A stretch of 64,000 bases of DNA from Chrysomallon squamiferum (GCA_012295275.1 CM022670.1:29465938-29529937); one strand, 5' to 3'; counted from the first letter of the stretch, positions 38,737 to 57,240 are shown. Made by a program: numbers and translations. Notes: generated by a model from the letters alone, not told the origin.

Positions 38737-39357
38737 CTACAAAGATAAAAATATCTATTTTATTTTATATTATTTTATCGTTTTTCTTGTTCTACATAAT
38801 TTATCTCCAGTTATTCACGATTCTCACTGCACTCTTTGAATCACATTGCTTCTGGCCGGCGCTCCAAATTAATTAAATATTGTGAAATTTGCTTTCGTTG
38901 GATATGTCTTAATGATTTATTATTATTTTTTTTTATTTTTTTTTTTGTTCTTGTTGTTGTTGTTGTTTTTATGGTTATTGTTGTTATTATTATATAATTA
39001 ATATAAATTTAATGGAAAGTATAATTTAAACTATTGCTTTTCAAACAGTAACGTAAAATTAATTATCCTAAAACAAGGTTAATGTACTGAGATACATCTA
39101 ACAGCAAATTCCCTAAAGACTTAGTACTATGGATATTATTATAATTATTATATTTCATGAAGTATATATATAAAACTGAAGACCAATCATAAAGAAATAT
39201 TAAAGTCCTGTAATTAAATTTTGATACACTGACGTTTAACGATTTGTAACATGACTTTCATACAAGACCAGTAAATACATTCATGATTTGAGAACATCTG
39301 CGTTGCACCTAGATTCACTATATAAATGTCCAGTTCCGAAATGTATTTCTCTCATTA

Positions 39358-39376
39358 ATAAAATAATAATAATAAC

Positions 39377-39431
<55 letters not shown>

Positions 39432-39432
39432 T
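39358..39432. repeat. (AAT)n microsatellite
   Basis: About 75 bp of AAT repeats with one AAC interruption. Ile and Leu runs translated from it are artefacts. Confidence 0.96.
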
Positions 39433-41589
39433 CAAATCAATTTTCCCAACTGAAATTAACTGAAATACCATTAATCCGTTCCAGCCCCCAAAACCACCAC
39501 ATTTTTTTGGTAATGTGTTTTTAAATAAGAAAAATATATTTATATAAAGAGATACTATTTGGTTTAGAATGAAATTGTTTAATGCGAAATCAGTAAAAGA
39601 GAACATACATACATACATACATACATATAATATCTTTATATATATATATATATATATATATATCGGGATATCACGTTATATTTTTAAAGATTTTTAAGAA
39701 CATAGTATTAATAAAAAAAAATTATAGATTATTTCATATAAAAATTACAACAATTTTTGTAATGTTTATATATGTGGTTGTCTTCGTGTGCGTGCGTGCG
39801 TGTGTGTGTGTGTGTGTATGTGTGCGTGTGTCTGTTGTTTCCTGTTTTTTTAATTTTTATTTTACATTTTTGTTTAGAAAATATTTTCGCTTGAATATGG
39901 TTATGCTAATTGTGAGAACGACTGTGATCACGACATACACTACTGTCACTATAAACAAATACCTTAAATAAATAAAACGTTCTTCTTCGAACAGTAAAAT
40001 ACAAAGAACAGAAACAGGTTGTTGATTTTTACTGCACTAACTTTATTGTTCTTTACTTCTTTCACCTGGAACATGGAACTAAAAGAAAAGACGTGACCAT
40101 TGATTTTCATGTCTTATTGAAATAGATCGAATCTAAGTCATACCTAAAGGAATTATTTTATTAGGAACCTTATGTAAGAAATTATTATATTGTACGGATA
40201 CTTGTACCAAATGGGGAGTTTTTGTGGTAGAAAACATGTACATTAAATACGAATAAATACCATTCGTTTAACAAACAGAAGGAAAAAAATGAATTAACCA
40301 AAAAACGTAATTTTTTAATAACTAATAACATATCTAGATTCACAATATATGACAGCAACATAAAGATGAAATTAATTTCAAATTAAAAGAAAAAAATAGG
40401 TAGCAAATGCCACGATGAAATGCACAGATATAACACACACACACCCACCCACCCACACACACACACACACACATTACCTTAGTTTATCTACAGTTTTAAA
40501 TTACTTTCATTATCATTTCAAAATGCTACTCTCTTTATTTCTTAAATTTAGTTCTACCTGTGAAACTACGACACAGCATAAAAATAGAAAGAAAGACGAC
40601 TAAAATCTTTTAACAAATCGTTTATGTCTCAACTAATGAAATGTAGTCTGTTATTACCAGGATACTGTCATCGGCTAATTAGTTCTGTCCGGTCTGTCGC
40701 TGGAAGTTTTCATAACAACGACGTCTGACTGATGACACTAAAACTTCTTTGGTCGTACAGACAATGTTGTTACATAAAAACATCTGACTTTACCTCATAA
40801 CATGGTAACCGTTTCATCTCTCCACTAAATATCTCTGTCACATTTACCAATGAAACAGGAATACCGTAAATATTTCAGTAAACAGGAACTATCATCTTCA
40901 ACGACACATTTAAGGAAAAAACCAAAAACAAAAACAAATAAAAAAAGCACATCTTTTGTGATTAATTAAATTGTTGTTAAGCAAAAAACATTTGTCTCTT
41001 TTCCCTGTAGAAAATACACCTATATTTATGTTATAACGTGATGAAATACATACTTATTTTAACAAACTATTTCATATGTCAGTTTCATGCGATGATATGT
41101 TATGCATTCTAAAGAAGAAAACATTCCGCTTCATTCATTAATTTTAACTTGAAAGGTAGTATAAAGGTTGATGCTGTCAATATAAAAATAAAATAAAACA
41201 CGTTATATCATTCATGTAGGATCTGTTTAACATAAATGATGATAGATCACTAAATACGTGTATATGTATTTATATATGTATGTATATGTACGTGTGTATG
41301 CAGGCATTCATAAATACATGTATGTATATGTGTGTATGTGTGTGTATGTGTGTGTATGAATGTATACATGTGTAGGTGTGTGTATATACTTGGTATTTAT
41401 ACCAGTCCTTGGAGATTATGACAATGTATTTGTTTTTAACAAATACACTTTGGGTTATGTATTTAAGTTATTTTATGTTCACATGTCTTTTTTTTCTTTC
41501 TTTTTTTTTACTCTAGTGGGTGTTTTTCTAAACTTATCCATGTATAATCTACTACTATCTGATTCTACCTATCTACCTATCTCTCTGTC

Positions 41590-41729
<140 letters not shown>

Positions 41730-42203
41730 CACTCTCTCAGTATAATCCGTCTGTGTTTGTCTTTACATGTATATCTTTATGTATGGATCTTGATTTCGTT
41801 GAACAAGTCTTAAGAGAGTAGTGCAAACACATTATAAGCAGATATTTTATTATTATTATCATCATCGTCATCATCATCATACTGACTGCAACATCTTTTT
41901 CGTCAAAAGTGTATTCATGTATACGTAAATATTTCAACACATGTAAAAATATTATAACAATATTATCCAAACTAACAATATATCACAGATAATTATTTAG
42001 TTATTTAGGGTCATTTCCAAATATGTAATATAAATTGTTATTAATTATTAACATTATTAAAGTAACTATAACATTGCATCAAATCAAAGAGTTGCATTAG
42101 GCAGGTTCATTTCAAAGTACAATATTTAATACGAATTTCAGGGGAGTATTTAATAATTATTAATGAGAAATCCAGTTTAACGCTATCAAACAAAGAATAT
42201 TAC

Positions 42204-42300
42204 CTTTAGGCTCCAGTGTTGGAGAAACATGAATGTGTTTAGTTGGCTCGCGGATATTTTCACTTGGCGCGGGTCAGGGAGCCGCGGACTTCCCGTTACG
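42204..42300 (-). other. Possible noncoding first exon, minus strand
   Basis: A locally GC-richer stretch ends in GAGCCTAAAG|GTAATATT on the minus strand (exon end 42204), so it could be a 5' UTR exon for reductase-like copy 3, whose ATG abuts an acceptor. The opposite strand also shows a donor-like CCCGTTAC|GTAAGTG near 42300, so strand is uncertain. No protein evidence. Confidence 0.22.
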
Positions 42301-42625
42301 TAAGTGTTTTAATCTAGGTTACTCGTTCAGTCTGGCGTCCATTTCACAAAACACTCTTTCGATTAATATCGTTGGATCTTACTGGGGGCATAAGTATACC
42401 AATTTAGCAGCTGATCAGCTTACCTGCCTATCTGTCTATCTATCTATCTATATAATATATAAATAATGTTAGTGGGAGTTAGAAAGAAAAATAATAATTT
42501 CTTAATGATTTTCGGTAAATCCCGTGAAGGTATATAATATATATTATCAAAATATTTAGACTAAGCTAATGATTTTATGACTGCTGCAAACATATTTCTT
42601 CCTCTAAGTAAATATATTTACCTGT

Positions 42626-42662
42626 TGAAATTATCTGTTGAAATTATCTGTTGAAATTATAC
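42626..42662. repeat. 13-bp tandem repeat, three copies
   Basis: Three perfect or near-perfect copies of CTGTTGAAATTAT. No other feature nearby. Confidence 0.85.
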
Positions 42663-43187
42663 ATTATGTACTTTTGTATCAGTTGCTTAAAAAAAAGATT
42701 TTTTTTAATTTTATATAATTATATATATTAAAAATAAAAAAGAATAAGAAAAATATAAAAACAAGAAAATATTTCACATATCTGAAAGCTGCACGATCCA
42801 AGATATCTCAAGAATTTTATTTACCTTAAAGACACAAAAACAATCCTAGGTATGTTATATTTATCATTCTGCATATGAACTAATAAATGAGATGACGTAT
42901 TTAACAGGATGGTCCATACATCACTGAGTCAACTCAGTGCACTAACTCCAGTTTAGTTTGGTATACACAAAAACATAAATGTGTACAAATATGTTTATGT
43001 AAGAAGTGGGGAATAAAATTATGTACACTTGTTTGTATGTGATTAAACCAAAAGATGATACTGCTAACCTAAAAATATACCGAACAGAGAGAAATTAAAT
43101 AAACCACATACACACACGCACGCACGCACACAATGAAGCAACTTAATGAAGCACAATTAGATAAATGAATAATAAACTTCAATAATT

Positions 43188-43311
43188 TATTATTATTATT
43201 ATTATTGTGTATGTTACTTATTTGTTGTGCTTCATTATAATAATAATAGTAATAATAATAATAATAAAAATAATTGTAATTATAATTATAATAATAATTA
43301 TTATTATTACA

Positions 43312-43368
<57 letters not shown>

Positions 43369-43370
43369 GC
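43188..43370. repeat. (TTA)n / (AAT)n inverted microsatellite block
   Basis: TTA repeats, then AAT repeats (43235-43270), then a long TTA run (43310-43368). The AAT and TTA runs are complementary and could fold into a long hairpin. Poly-Ile, poly-Tyr and poly-Asn frames here are artefacts. Confidence 0.93.
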
Positions 43371-44965
43371 TCTGGTTACGGCCAGAACCAGCATAAGGCA
43401 ATACATATTATTACTATTACTGTATCCTTCAATGGGAGGTATTTATGCCGAATAGAGGCGTATATATATACACACACACACACCATTGCATTCGCAAATA
43501 CCATACATTGTTATTTTATACGCTTTTTCAGTTACACCAAACTTTGGTGATATTAGACGGCAAGGATGAAAGAATACTACCTATTTATCTCTTTGTCATG
43601 ACGTCATATCGTACAAAGAAATACAAATAAATAAATGACTCTAAATGACTGATAAATACGCCAAGTTTTATGTTATTAGTAAGGGAAGGCGAACAAAGAA
43701 TTTTGTCATATATTTATTTGTCTATTAGCAGACATTTTTTTAGTTTTTAGTAACTCAAAGTTATAACATTAGTATTAGAACAGTAATAAATTTAAGAAAA
43801 TCCTTTTTCTTTAGAAGTTTTACTTATAATTAATTATCAAGAATGTTTAAGTTAAATATAGAATAACAATAGCAGCGGTAGCAACAACGACCATAACTAC
43901 AACAACAACAGCAACAATAATAATATTAATAGTAACAACAACAACAACAACAACAACAATAATAATAATAATAATGCTTACGCTTATTTTTGTTTGTTTA
44001 GATATAAAGAAAGAAATATTATGGGGAAATATCTCAAATAGTTTGTAAGTCTGATATTAAGAAAACGTTACTTACTTTAATATTGTATTTTCTTTTTTGT
44101 GTCTGTAATATCCAATAACCTGTTACTTTTTCTTTACCACCGTTTGTTTCTTTATCTCAAAAACTGTTTAACGGTTACTACTGTCATTTCAGGTAGGATT
44201 AACCTACGGCGAATTTGGATAGTTAGCCATCGATCTAAAATTTGATTGATTTCTTCCTGATGGATTTGTACGTAAATAAATTAATTTAATTAACTTGAGC
44301 CTAGATGTGTACTTTTAGTAATACAACAAGGGGAAGCAACTCGAGAAGGTTCTGTTCGTGGTTGTAGTGCTTAGGTCAATATTTGGTGAATATTTATTCT
44401 GCGTGACGCGGTACGCAAATTTCAATATGTTTACGTCATGTTAATTACCTTCTGATGAACCTGTAAGATGAAAACATTAATGTCGGATTCACTGGCCAAT
44501 CCAATAAATTGCTTACAGCATAATACGAAATCGTGAAATGAATGTCTGCACCTGGTGGATCTATCCATGACAAAACATTTTGACGTAAATTATAATATAT
44601 GTAAATTATATTACACAGAGAACAGTCATTTTACTAATGAAATTTGTGTGTATATAAAAGTCAGTATGTAGGTCTCTATCCTGTTTGTTTATTGTATTTT
44701 GATACATAACGAATTATGACACTAAGATAGGTATCATTGATTAGAAAGTCCCTAAACTTTTATTGCCTATTAAAGATTGTCGTTCAAACTTTGTTTGCAG
44801 CTGGATTTTATTTTAACGTTTTCAAAATATAGTTCATGTACCATTTGTCGTGTTTTCATTTGTCTTACAGTTTTTTCTTTTTCTTCTTCTTCTTCGTCTT
44901 GTTCTTATTATTACTGTCATTACAGTTACTACTATTACTACTACTATAATACTACTATTACTACC

Positions 44966-44997
<32 letters not shown>

Positions 44998-45674
44998 CTC
45001 TAGTACTACTATTATTATTATAGTTGTTGTTGTTGTTGTAGATGATTTTGTTTGTGTTGGTTCTGGTGGTGGTCATGTGCTCTCACGACAGTAAAGACAC
45101 TATTTTTGTAATTATTTAACATGCGTGTATCTTCTTGTTACTTTTCGGTTTACTGGACAAAAATATTATTATTTTACTGATTAATCTTTTCTTCTAATAG
45201 ATGATAACGAAAATATTACAGTCGTTGAGCAAATAATAAAAAAATAAATAAATAAATAAAATAAAATAATATAATATAAAATAAACACACACACATTAAA
45301 TATATATATATATTATTGAAAGACAAAATATTAATTATATTACGGACACAAAAAATGTATTTTTAATTGTTACCAGGTAATTTCTATCACTATGCGGTTA
45401 CACATTTTGCTGAATCTGTTACGTTTGTCTATAACACGACAGGACGTCACGCTCCAGCAGGTCAGGTCAATGGTGCCGTGTACAGAATGCGTCTATAATT
45501 AAATTTTATTATTCCCTGGCAGCTGACGCGATCATCGAGGCTTTGCCCACTCAAGTTTGGAACGATAAAAGCAGAACTACAATGATTTTTGATAATGTAT
45601 ACTTTAATAATTTATCTCTGTACTGTATTAGAACATTTATTCTCTTGTATCGCTGAAACTAAATTTATTTGCTA

Positions 45675-45707
<33 letters not shown>

Positions 45708-46594
45708 CTTCGCTTTTTCTTCTTTTTTATTTTTATTTTATATCGTTTATAATATGCGATAGATGTGCAGATCTCTCAAGCATTGAGAACAGAGAATACA
45801 GAATCACAGAAGCAAGAAAAGATAAATTACTTTCACTTATTGTCAGTTTCCATATCGTTTTCCATATCGTAATAAATGAATGCATCAATATTTTTTTGAA
45901 GGGTCTTAAATACATTTGTATAATGATAAGAGAAAACATTTGTACCTTGTGTTTAACTGTATATGTGACACTAGCTATATATTATTTACATAGGATCTAA
46001 TCGGAATCTTTTAACTTAAGCTATCGTCATCTTTGGGGAAAAAAACCTTTTTATATATATATACATGATTAAACTATTGGCTATCCAGTTTGCTTATTTC
46101 TATCTAAAACAACTGTGTGTGGAAATGGATGGGCGTAAGTGTATAAATAAATGTGTGTATATGGTGCGCGTAACTATTTTTGTTTGTGTATGTATATGTA
46201 TGGTGTGCGTGTGCGTGTGTGATTTGTTTACAACAGAGAAAGGCAGTGAAACGTCATTTTAAAATATATATAAAACATGACTGAACTAGGTATTGATTTG
46301 TTTTGTTTCTCTCTGCTTCTATGACAACGAGATTTCCGTTTGTTTATTTTTATTATTAGTGCATGAGACAGGAGATATTGACGTATTCAGGGAGACTTCT
46401 TTCTGTTTATCGAGTTCAGAAATGTAATGGTCGTTTGAAGTGCATATAAACGTGAACCGCTTGATAAAAACAACTGAACAGGGAAAACAAAAATCATTAT
46501 TTAATGCCTTCAGCACAAATTTTATTCATTACTTGTAAAGAATATTTATACAAACTGATCGACTGATATGGGTTTCTGAGACAAATAAAGGAGA

Positions 46595-46696
<102 letters not shown>

Positions 46697-47577
46697 AGAT
46701 GGTTCTGACAAATGTTTACATATACATTTATCATAACTTCTTTTTGCAGAAGAATAAAATTTGAAAGTGCAAAAAATTATAATTAAAAATATATAGTCAT
46801 TTAAAAAGTTTTTCCATCAAAATATGCTACAACTACTTTCAGAAAATTAAGAAAATTATAAATAATAAAATCATAATTTGTAAAAGGTCCACAAAATAAA
46901 TAAATAGATAAAGTTGATTATTTAATTTAACTGCAAACAGTACGTAATGATATCAATATAATTCTTACAAAAATAGTTAAGCTAAAGAAAGGTTTTAAAA
47001 GCATATTATATTTATTTACAAACTTCACTAAATAAATTAACCATTAACAAGAGAAACACTATAGTAATCATAGGCATGAAACATGATTCGTTGTAAAAAT
47101 GTATTTATTGTTTTTTTTTACTTTTTATATGAAGATTAAAAAACAAAGGACAGTAATTCCCAAATAAAATTTAGAATCATTTTATACTGTTTTGTTTTTT
47201 TAACTCGTCATCCCTTTTTCAATTATCTTTACTAAATATTACTCCTGATTTAAGAACTTACACAACTGAGGTATTAATTGTCGAAGTAATAATTTAACAA
47301 AATGTAAACTGCATGGTCAAATGTTCTTAAAGTTACTTTTTAATACTAAATAACAGATTCTGTAAATGACAATGATTTTAGTAGAACATCAAACGCAGAT
47401 ATAAAAATTTACAGAAACTAACATAGAGATAATTTTTTAAAATAAATATATTGCAGCTAAGAACACAGTTTTGAAATTAAAAGACAGAAATTAACATTCT
47501 ACTTAAATCTTGGAACCAACAAGAGATACAACAAATTTTTACAATACTCTAACGTATTTAAAATTAATAAATAACTA

Positions 47578-47578
47578 A

Positions 47579-47655
<77 letters not shown>
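47578..47655. repeat. (AAT)n microsatellite, about 78 bp
   Basis: Pure AAT run. A second AAT/ATT pair at 47780-47835 is self-complementary. Confidence 0.96.
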
Positions 47656-47658
<3 letters not shown>

Positions 47659-47799
47659 GAATATTTACAGCTTATTTAAACCAGTACACGGAGAATATTA
47701 CATGGAAAGAAAATGCTACTTCTTTTTTATTATTTGTTTCATAATAATATCCTCTTATATAAGAAAAATATTATTTTAGTAATAATAATAATAATAAAA

Positions 47800-47835
<36 letters not shown>

Positions 47836-48645
47836 TACGTAATCTTGCTTTTTCCATATTTTAATATCCTCATTAAATTATTTTTTAAAACTAAAACAAA
47901 TGATCTAAATTAATGATGAAGAAATGATATCTTTCGTTAGTTTATGAATAACGTACGATGGTCCCTGTTTCTGCGTAATGAAATTTACTTTACATTTATA
48001 TACGTTATGATATTTTGAATTCGCCTTTCATAAGTTTCCTTCTACATAATTAAACAGCAGAAATTAGAACGCAGCTGTGAAGCGGTAAACAACATAAAAG
48101 AAATATTGCATTCTACCTATCACTTTGATTATTACAGTTAACAACATGGTTAAACACAAAGAACAAATAAAACGTCCACTGTGTAAACAGGCACATCTTC
48201 TGTTGTTGTCACGGAATGAGCTGCCTTCAACATATAAACTGAAACGTAAAATGTAAATAATAAAAATTAAATAAATAAATAAATATATACAGACAGCCAC
48301 ACACACACATAAATAAATAAATAAACAAACTGCTTGTTGCTTATAATAAATAAATAAATATATACAGACACACACACACACATACATACACACAAATAAA
48401 TAAATAAACAAATAAATTAATGAATTAATAAATAAACATTAAGAACGATTTATAGCACACTATTAATATTCAATAAAACACAAGCTTAAGTTATTGTTAT
48501 ACTCGCTCCTTCATAATCTGTTTTATTTCTTTTTCCATCAAATTTTTACTACTAATAAATTATTATAAAAAAACCCAGTCAAATGATGATATATGAAAGT
48601 TGAAATTCTCTATTTTAATGTGACGTCATTTCGAATATATATAAA

Positions 48646-48661
48646 CAACAGCAGCAGCAGC

Positions 48662-48709
<48 letters not shown>

Positions 48710-48723
48710 AATAATAATAATAA
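48646..48723. repeat. (AGC)n/(CAA)n/(AAT)n compound repeat
   Basis: Short AGC repeats, about 50 bp of CAA, then AAT, roughly 130-200 bp beyond the stop of the calcyphosin-like gene. It may lie in that gene's 3' UTR. Confidence 0.9.
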
Positions 48724-48850
48724 CTGGGTCAAAACAGCGCACTGTTTTGTTTCGTTGTCTTAGTAACGTTAATCAACGAGGTATTTATATTTTTACATTT
48801 CAGTATATTTAATTACATTTTAAAACGTCTATTGCAGCGTACACACCGAG

Positions 48851-51609
<2,759 letters not shown>

Positions 51610-52889
51610 TGTTGATACTCTTTGTCAAACTGAAAGTGAAAATAGAAAAATAATTCAACTGCCAAGATCTAATGTATTTACTATTACAGGTAAAAACTGT
51701 ATCTGAAATCGTATAATAAAGGAATAATTAAACTTTAGTTCCACGCAAATAAACACACATGCACAGACAGACCCAAACACACATACACACACAAACAACA
51801 TAGACTAATTTCATGCTTGTGGGTTAACTGGAGAATGGACATTAATTATATATTGATAGACACACTTGTATTCACTCACAAACACATATACATATATTGT
51901 TACACCTACAGACATACATACGCACACACACATATACAATACTTCATTATTGAGTGTAAATGAAATTTCAGTAGACATATTATCAGATATCAATATTTTT
52001 CTATTGGTCATAAATATAGAAAACAACAATTTTGAATTAATGAAGAAACCAAATAATATTCACTCTGAAACGAATAATAAGTAATAATTACTTTTCAAAA
52101 ATGTCCTGTTATTAAGATCTATAGTTGACATGTAAAACCAGCGGGACTGGTTTCAGTTAAACCGATCATAAAGTTAACATATTCATAATATACAGTATTG
52201 ATCACCAAAATTAATAAATTAACTGTCGATAGTAGAAAACGTGGCGACATTTTTATGAGCCCATGAATTAAACAGAAGATCTATGTAGCAAAAGCATTAG
52301 CATTATTTATTTATTTTTCAATAATTCCATTTTGTTTTAAAATCTTCGCTGGAATTTTGAAAGTGAATGCATATACGAAGACGGTTCACCTACGTACAAA
52401 GTTTGCCAAATTTAATGATGGTAATAATAGTAATGGATGTTAACGTTGTATAAATGAGGCAAAGCGCATGCAGGAAATAAATCTGAAGAGTATTTCAGGT
52501 GGAAAGCTTTTGATGGTTCCTCAGACAGTAAAGATCCTGGTACTAGACTGATATTGTTTTTTAATATACTTTGCTATGTGAATGTTCTTTCGTTTAAGTT
52601 ATTATCAATATGAATTATTTGAACTACTTTACACCTATTTCCATTTATTTTTCTAAACAGAAAAGTAGTCATTAAATAATCTGGCTAGGAATAATATTAA
52701 GATTTGAAAAAAAAAAAAATTATATATATATATTCCGCGTTTTCATATTACATCATCACTATAAAAATATTTCAAAACATATAATTTTACCTTTAATTGG
52801 AATTATATATTAGTAAAATTGCGTAAAATCTATTTGAGTGATATGTTTTAATTTTTGTAGAAAATCTCGCAGTCTGGAAACTTCATTAA

Positions 52890-52892
<3 letters not shown>

Positions 52893-52960
<68 letters not shown>
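52893..52960. repeat. (AAT)n microsatellite
   Basis: About 68 bp of AAT repeats in the spacer upstream of the calcyphosin-like gene. Confidence 0.95.
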
Positions 52961-52962
<2 letters not shown>

Positions 52963-55755
52963 TCCTGTATTATTTTGAAAATAAATTCCTATCTGCAACA
53001 TATTTATAAAAAAATCTTTTATGAAACTACTACAGACACAAAAATAAATAAATATTTTAATAAATTACATAAATAAATTATAAAAGGAGGGACAGAAGAA
53101 AATACAATTTAAAAACATTTAGAAATGGGAGGGGGAAACTATCGAAAAAATTAAAGAACAAAAGAAAATATTATAACTTGTGTGGACAAACAAACGGGAT
53201 GTGATTGATATCAAATCACCAGAGAAAACACAATTAATTATAGATCTGTTTTCCCGTTATCTAAATAAATACTTAATGAATGAAAAACGCAGGGCCTTTG
53301 ATCTAACGGTAAGCAATAACGAAATTGTGTTACTTAATAAAAAAAATAAAAAAATAAAAATTTAAAAAAAACGTTCAACCTCACAAAGAAAGTTTGAACT
53401 GACCAATAGATTTTCTTTTCTATTCATTACCTATATACTGTCTTGCTGAAAATAAGAGAAACTTTTAATATTGAGACGGTCAGGTTTCTTCCCTGGCGCA
53501 GATCACCACAAAACCAGCATCAGTGATCTTGATTATAAATGTACCGAAATTTGTTAATCGGTAGTTGACATGTATATATTACAAATTCTATGTCGTAAAA
53601 TAATACCTTTTATTGGCCGTTCTAGATGATTTACTGTAAAGCAATTTCTATAATCAGTTAATAAAGTAACATAAAAAGAAATATATTACATATATTCATT
53701 CTTTGGCATATGCTGAGTTTGGCGTAGCAGGCATATAGAAATGAATTTATTCTTAATTCTTCGACTTCTTTTTCTAAGAGAAAGTGTTATGCTTTCATTG
53801 TCCTCGTTTTATAAAGCTGTTGTTTTGAAATGAACTTAATTTAGAACCAATCCAGAGTATAAATTATACATTTTTAGGTCATGGAGGAAAAAATATTTTC
53901 GAGCATTCCTTTTAACTGGTGGTAGTTGCAAATTTAATATATTTATTTTCAGTTTTTGTTATCGTTAATGCAATTTAATCTGACAGAATTGCCTAGTTTC
54001 AGTAACGCTGCCCGCCGGATGACGAGCAATGAAAAGGGTTGCACATGCTTGATCTAAATCTTTCTTTTTTATATAAAGATTTATTTATTTATTTATTTAT
54101 TTATTTGTCTATTTATAGTTATTCACGTTTTATTATATTCCTAACCTCATCTGCTTTGGTTTACAAAAAGTTGTTTCTACCACCACGACTGAACATACGT
54201 TAGAACTGCATTGTGTTTCAAACATGCTTATTCCTGCCAGATTCACACGGACAAAAAACATTTTACGATATCGATTGGGATAATCAACTACCCATGAAAA
54301 GACTGCGAGACAAATCCATTCTGGTGTGAAAAACGTGGGTTAGAAAATTCACCCTTGTTTGATCCGAGAGGTGAGGTCTTACAAGGATGTCATGCGCTGC
54401 CTATTTTGAAATAAAGTATAAAACTCTTTCAAAAATATTGTAAAAAATATTCGATTCGTTTTATCCGTCACATAATAAAGTATTAAAGATAGGAATGATT
54501 CCCGACTGCACTTAAAGGCTCGATTAAGTCTAAAGCTTATTAGTGGTGGTACGTGAAAATGATCTAAATATGCATACTTGTTTTATTTGTGTCTGGCAAC
54601 CAGTTTCGACCATTAATTATGAATAACGGTACAATAAATGCACTAAACATTTTTTAATTTATTATTATTATTATTTTTTTTTAATCTTATTTTGAAAAAT
54701 GAAAGTGCAATATGTTATTGGAAAAGGATAGATGATATAAATGATTTCATAACTGTTAATTATAAGTGCTGCAGTTTTTATATCATTACTGTACTTTATC
54801 ATTGCTAAGCTTTTTAAAAACTTTTTTTTATGAAAAAGTAAACGGTAATTTAGAACATTTTATGCTATTTATTCGCATTATTATAGTTCATTTTGACAAT
54901 AACATTGATGAAGATTGATTACAAATATGTAATAACAATATTAGTTTTCATTCTAACATCAAGACTGCATTTTAAAATAACATACCCACTGACATAACTG
55001 GAGGAAAAACCCATTATAGTATCAGATATTCTGCATATTGTGCAAATCCGATGGAACATCGGATTTGCTTTCATAGTTCTAATAACATCAAATTATAATG
55101 CCCGTGAAATAATGTAATAAATGAACAGTTTAATTAATGAAATATTACACTTCATTTATATATCACAATATATATTATCACAATATATAAACAGATAAGA
55201 CGATACTTACTTTCCGCTAAACAAATGCCTGTGTGAAAAACGTGTGCAATCTTTGTATGCAGAGAGTTGTTTTAGCTGAGGTAACCGTCCTTGGCTACGT
55301 CGTATCGGCTTGTAAACAAGGGGACTGTGTTACTGCTAACTGTATGACCAGTCAACTGAAACGTCTAATAACGTGCAGATCCCGTACAGTTCACATTTTA
55401 TTTTTAACAATTGGTCTTAATTGACAAAGGAGACGGTATTATCGACAAGGCAAATGAAACGGGTGGGTTTTTTTCCCACCGGGGTTAATTTGATAAATGC
55501 GACTTGTTGCTCTGCCTCATGTGTAATATCCCCTTTGGCGTGTAATTTTTATAAGCACTTCGACTCAACAGATCATTATGTGAGTGGAATGGCAGGTAAG
55601 AAAAGAATGACACGCAAAAACAAGTATGTTAAGCTGCCCAAAGAGGATATATAAACTACATTCTTCTAAGATATTTCTATAGGTATGTATATATGTGCGT
55701 GCGTGTGTATAAATATCTTAGAACAATTTACAGTAATTAAATATATACAAATTGT

Positions 55756-55756
<1 letters not shown>

Positions 55757-55806
<50 letters not shown>
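55757..55806. repeat. (TG)n microsatellite
   Basis: Pure TG run of about 50 bp. Confidence 0.95.
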
Positions 55807-55808
<2 letters not shown>

Positions 55809-56924
55809 GAGAAAGAGCGAAAGAGAATTATATGAAAATAGATAACTGAAAGCACTTAAAGCACTTTATATATTTTCCATTGCACGCACTGACGTCAGTA
55901 GGCACAATTATTTTAAAGTCCTCGTATGTTACATGTTAAATGTAGCATTTATTTTCATTAGGCAATATTAGGCAATCGATTTCGCCACTAAAAATATGTG
56001 TACATGTAGACCAGTCGATAACTGTATTGTTATTCACAACAGAATCGTCAATCGATTCTCATCGTTAGTTTACACATTGCTCCAATGTTTAGTAAGCGAT
56101 ACTGTGATACTTAAGTATAACTAAAGATGTTTTGTTTTCACATCATCAGTCTATTAGTGTCATATCAAGACTTATTATATGGACTATCTGACAGAGAGCT
56201 TTTTTGTGAATATTTACACAAAATAATACCACGCTTTTTGAAAATCAGTTAAATGTGGTTGGATTTGGAAAAAACTCAATAGGCTCAACAAGAAGGACTG
56301 ATCCGGTGTCTGAGAGATCTTCAAACCGCTGACACTGAGATATAGATCATTCCAAACATTAGTCCAGTTAACAGATTAATTAAACATAGCATCTATCATA
56401 TATGTCATATTATTGCTTACATGCCATACGTATAATTATTATACAATTTAATTAGTAATGTGAAATTTGTTAGATGCATTTATAAATAGATCAGTGAAAT
56501 ATATAATTTTAACATCATCATCATTATTATTATGTCCAGGGTTTTTGTTTTGTTTTATTTATTTATTTGTATTAGTATTATTTCTTTATTTCTTTTATTA
56601 CTTTTTTTTTTTTTTTTTTTTTTTTTAGTTCTAGCTTTAGTCTCAACTTCTAAGTATTTTATTTTACAGAATAAAGTATTGACAGCATATTATAATGACT
56701 CGCTCTTTGAACAACTAATCTGCAGGCAGTCTATCTATATGCGTTATTTACTGGACGTGTAATGGCTTTCTCGAAAGGGATACGAAATACTGAACAACGG
56801 GATCGTTATATTGATTTCTATGTGTTACTATTATTACAGTGACAACAACACGTATCATGACATTAGATATAAATCACTAGATTAAGCATGCACATACACA
56901 GATACACATATGTATAGACAGATA

Positions 56925-56973
<49 letters not shown>

Positions 56974-57155
56974 GCATAAATGTACACATGCACCAAGAAA
57001 GCATATTCATCGATATTCATTGTTCATTTTCCTTATTCATAAACATCTTGTACTGTGTATTTTGTATACCTGCAACAAATTTTTATTACTAATACAGTAT
57101 GCATGGAAAATGACTTTTAAATTTGTATAATCTTTATTACTTACAAGTTTAAAGA

Positions 57156-57157
<2 letters not shown>

Positions 57158-57217
<60 letters not shown>

Positions 57218-57240
57218 TAATAATAATGATAACTATAAGG
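57158..57240. repeat. (AAT)n with GATAAT variants
   Basis: AAT repeats grading into GATAAT and GATGAT motifs. Low complexity only. Confidence 0.93.

Noticed and set aside
42416-42460. CTAT repeat as a possible CRISPR-like or regulatory array
   Set aside because: Simple microsatellite; no spacers, and the context is a eukaryotic genome.
43069-43550. Poly-Asn, poly-Tyr and poly-Ile frames
   Set aside because: Direct translation of AAT/TTA microsatellites in several frames.
55233-55654. Two overlapping plus-strand frames of 63 and 77 codons
   Set aside because: No domain, no membrane topology and no splice support; slightly higher G+C alone is not enough.
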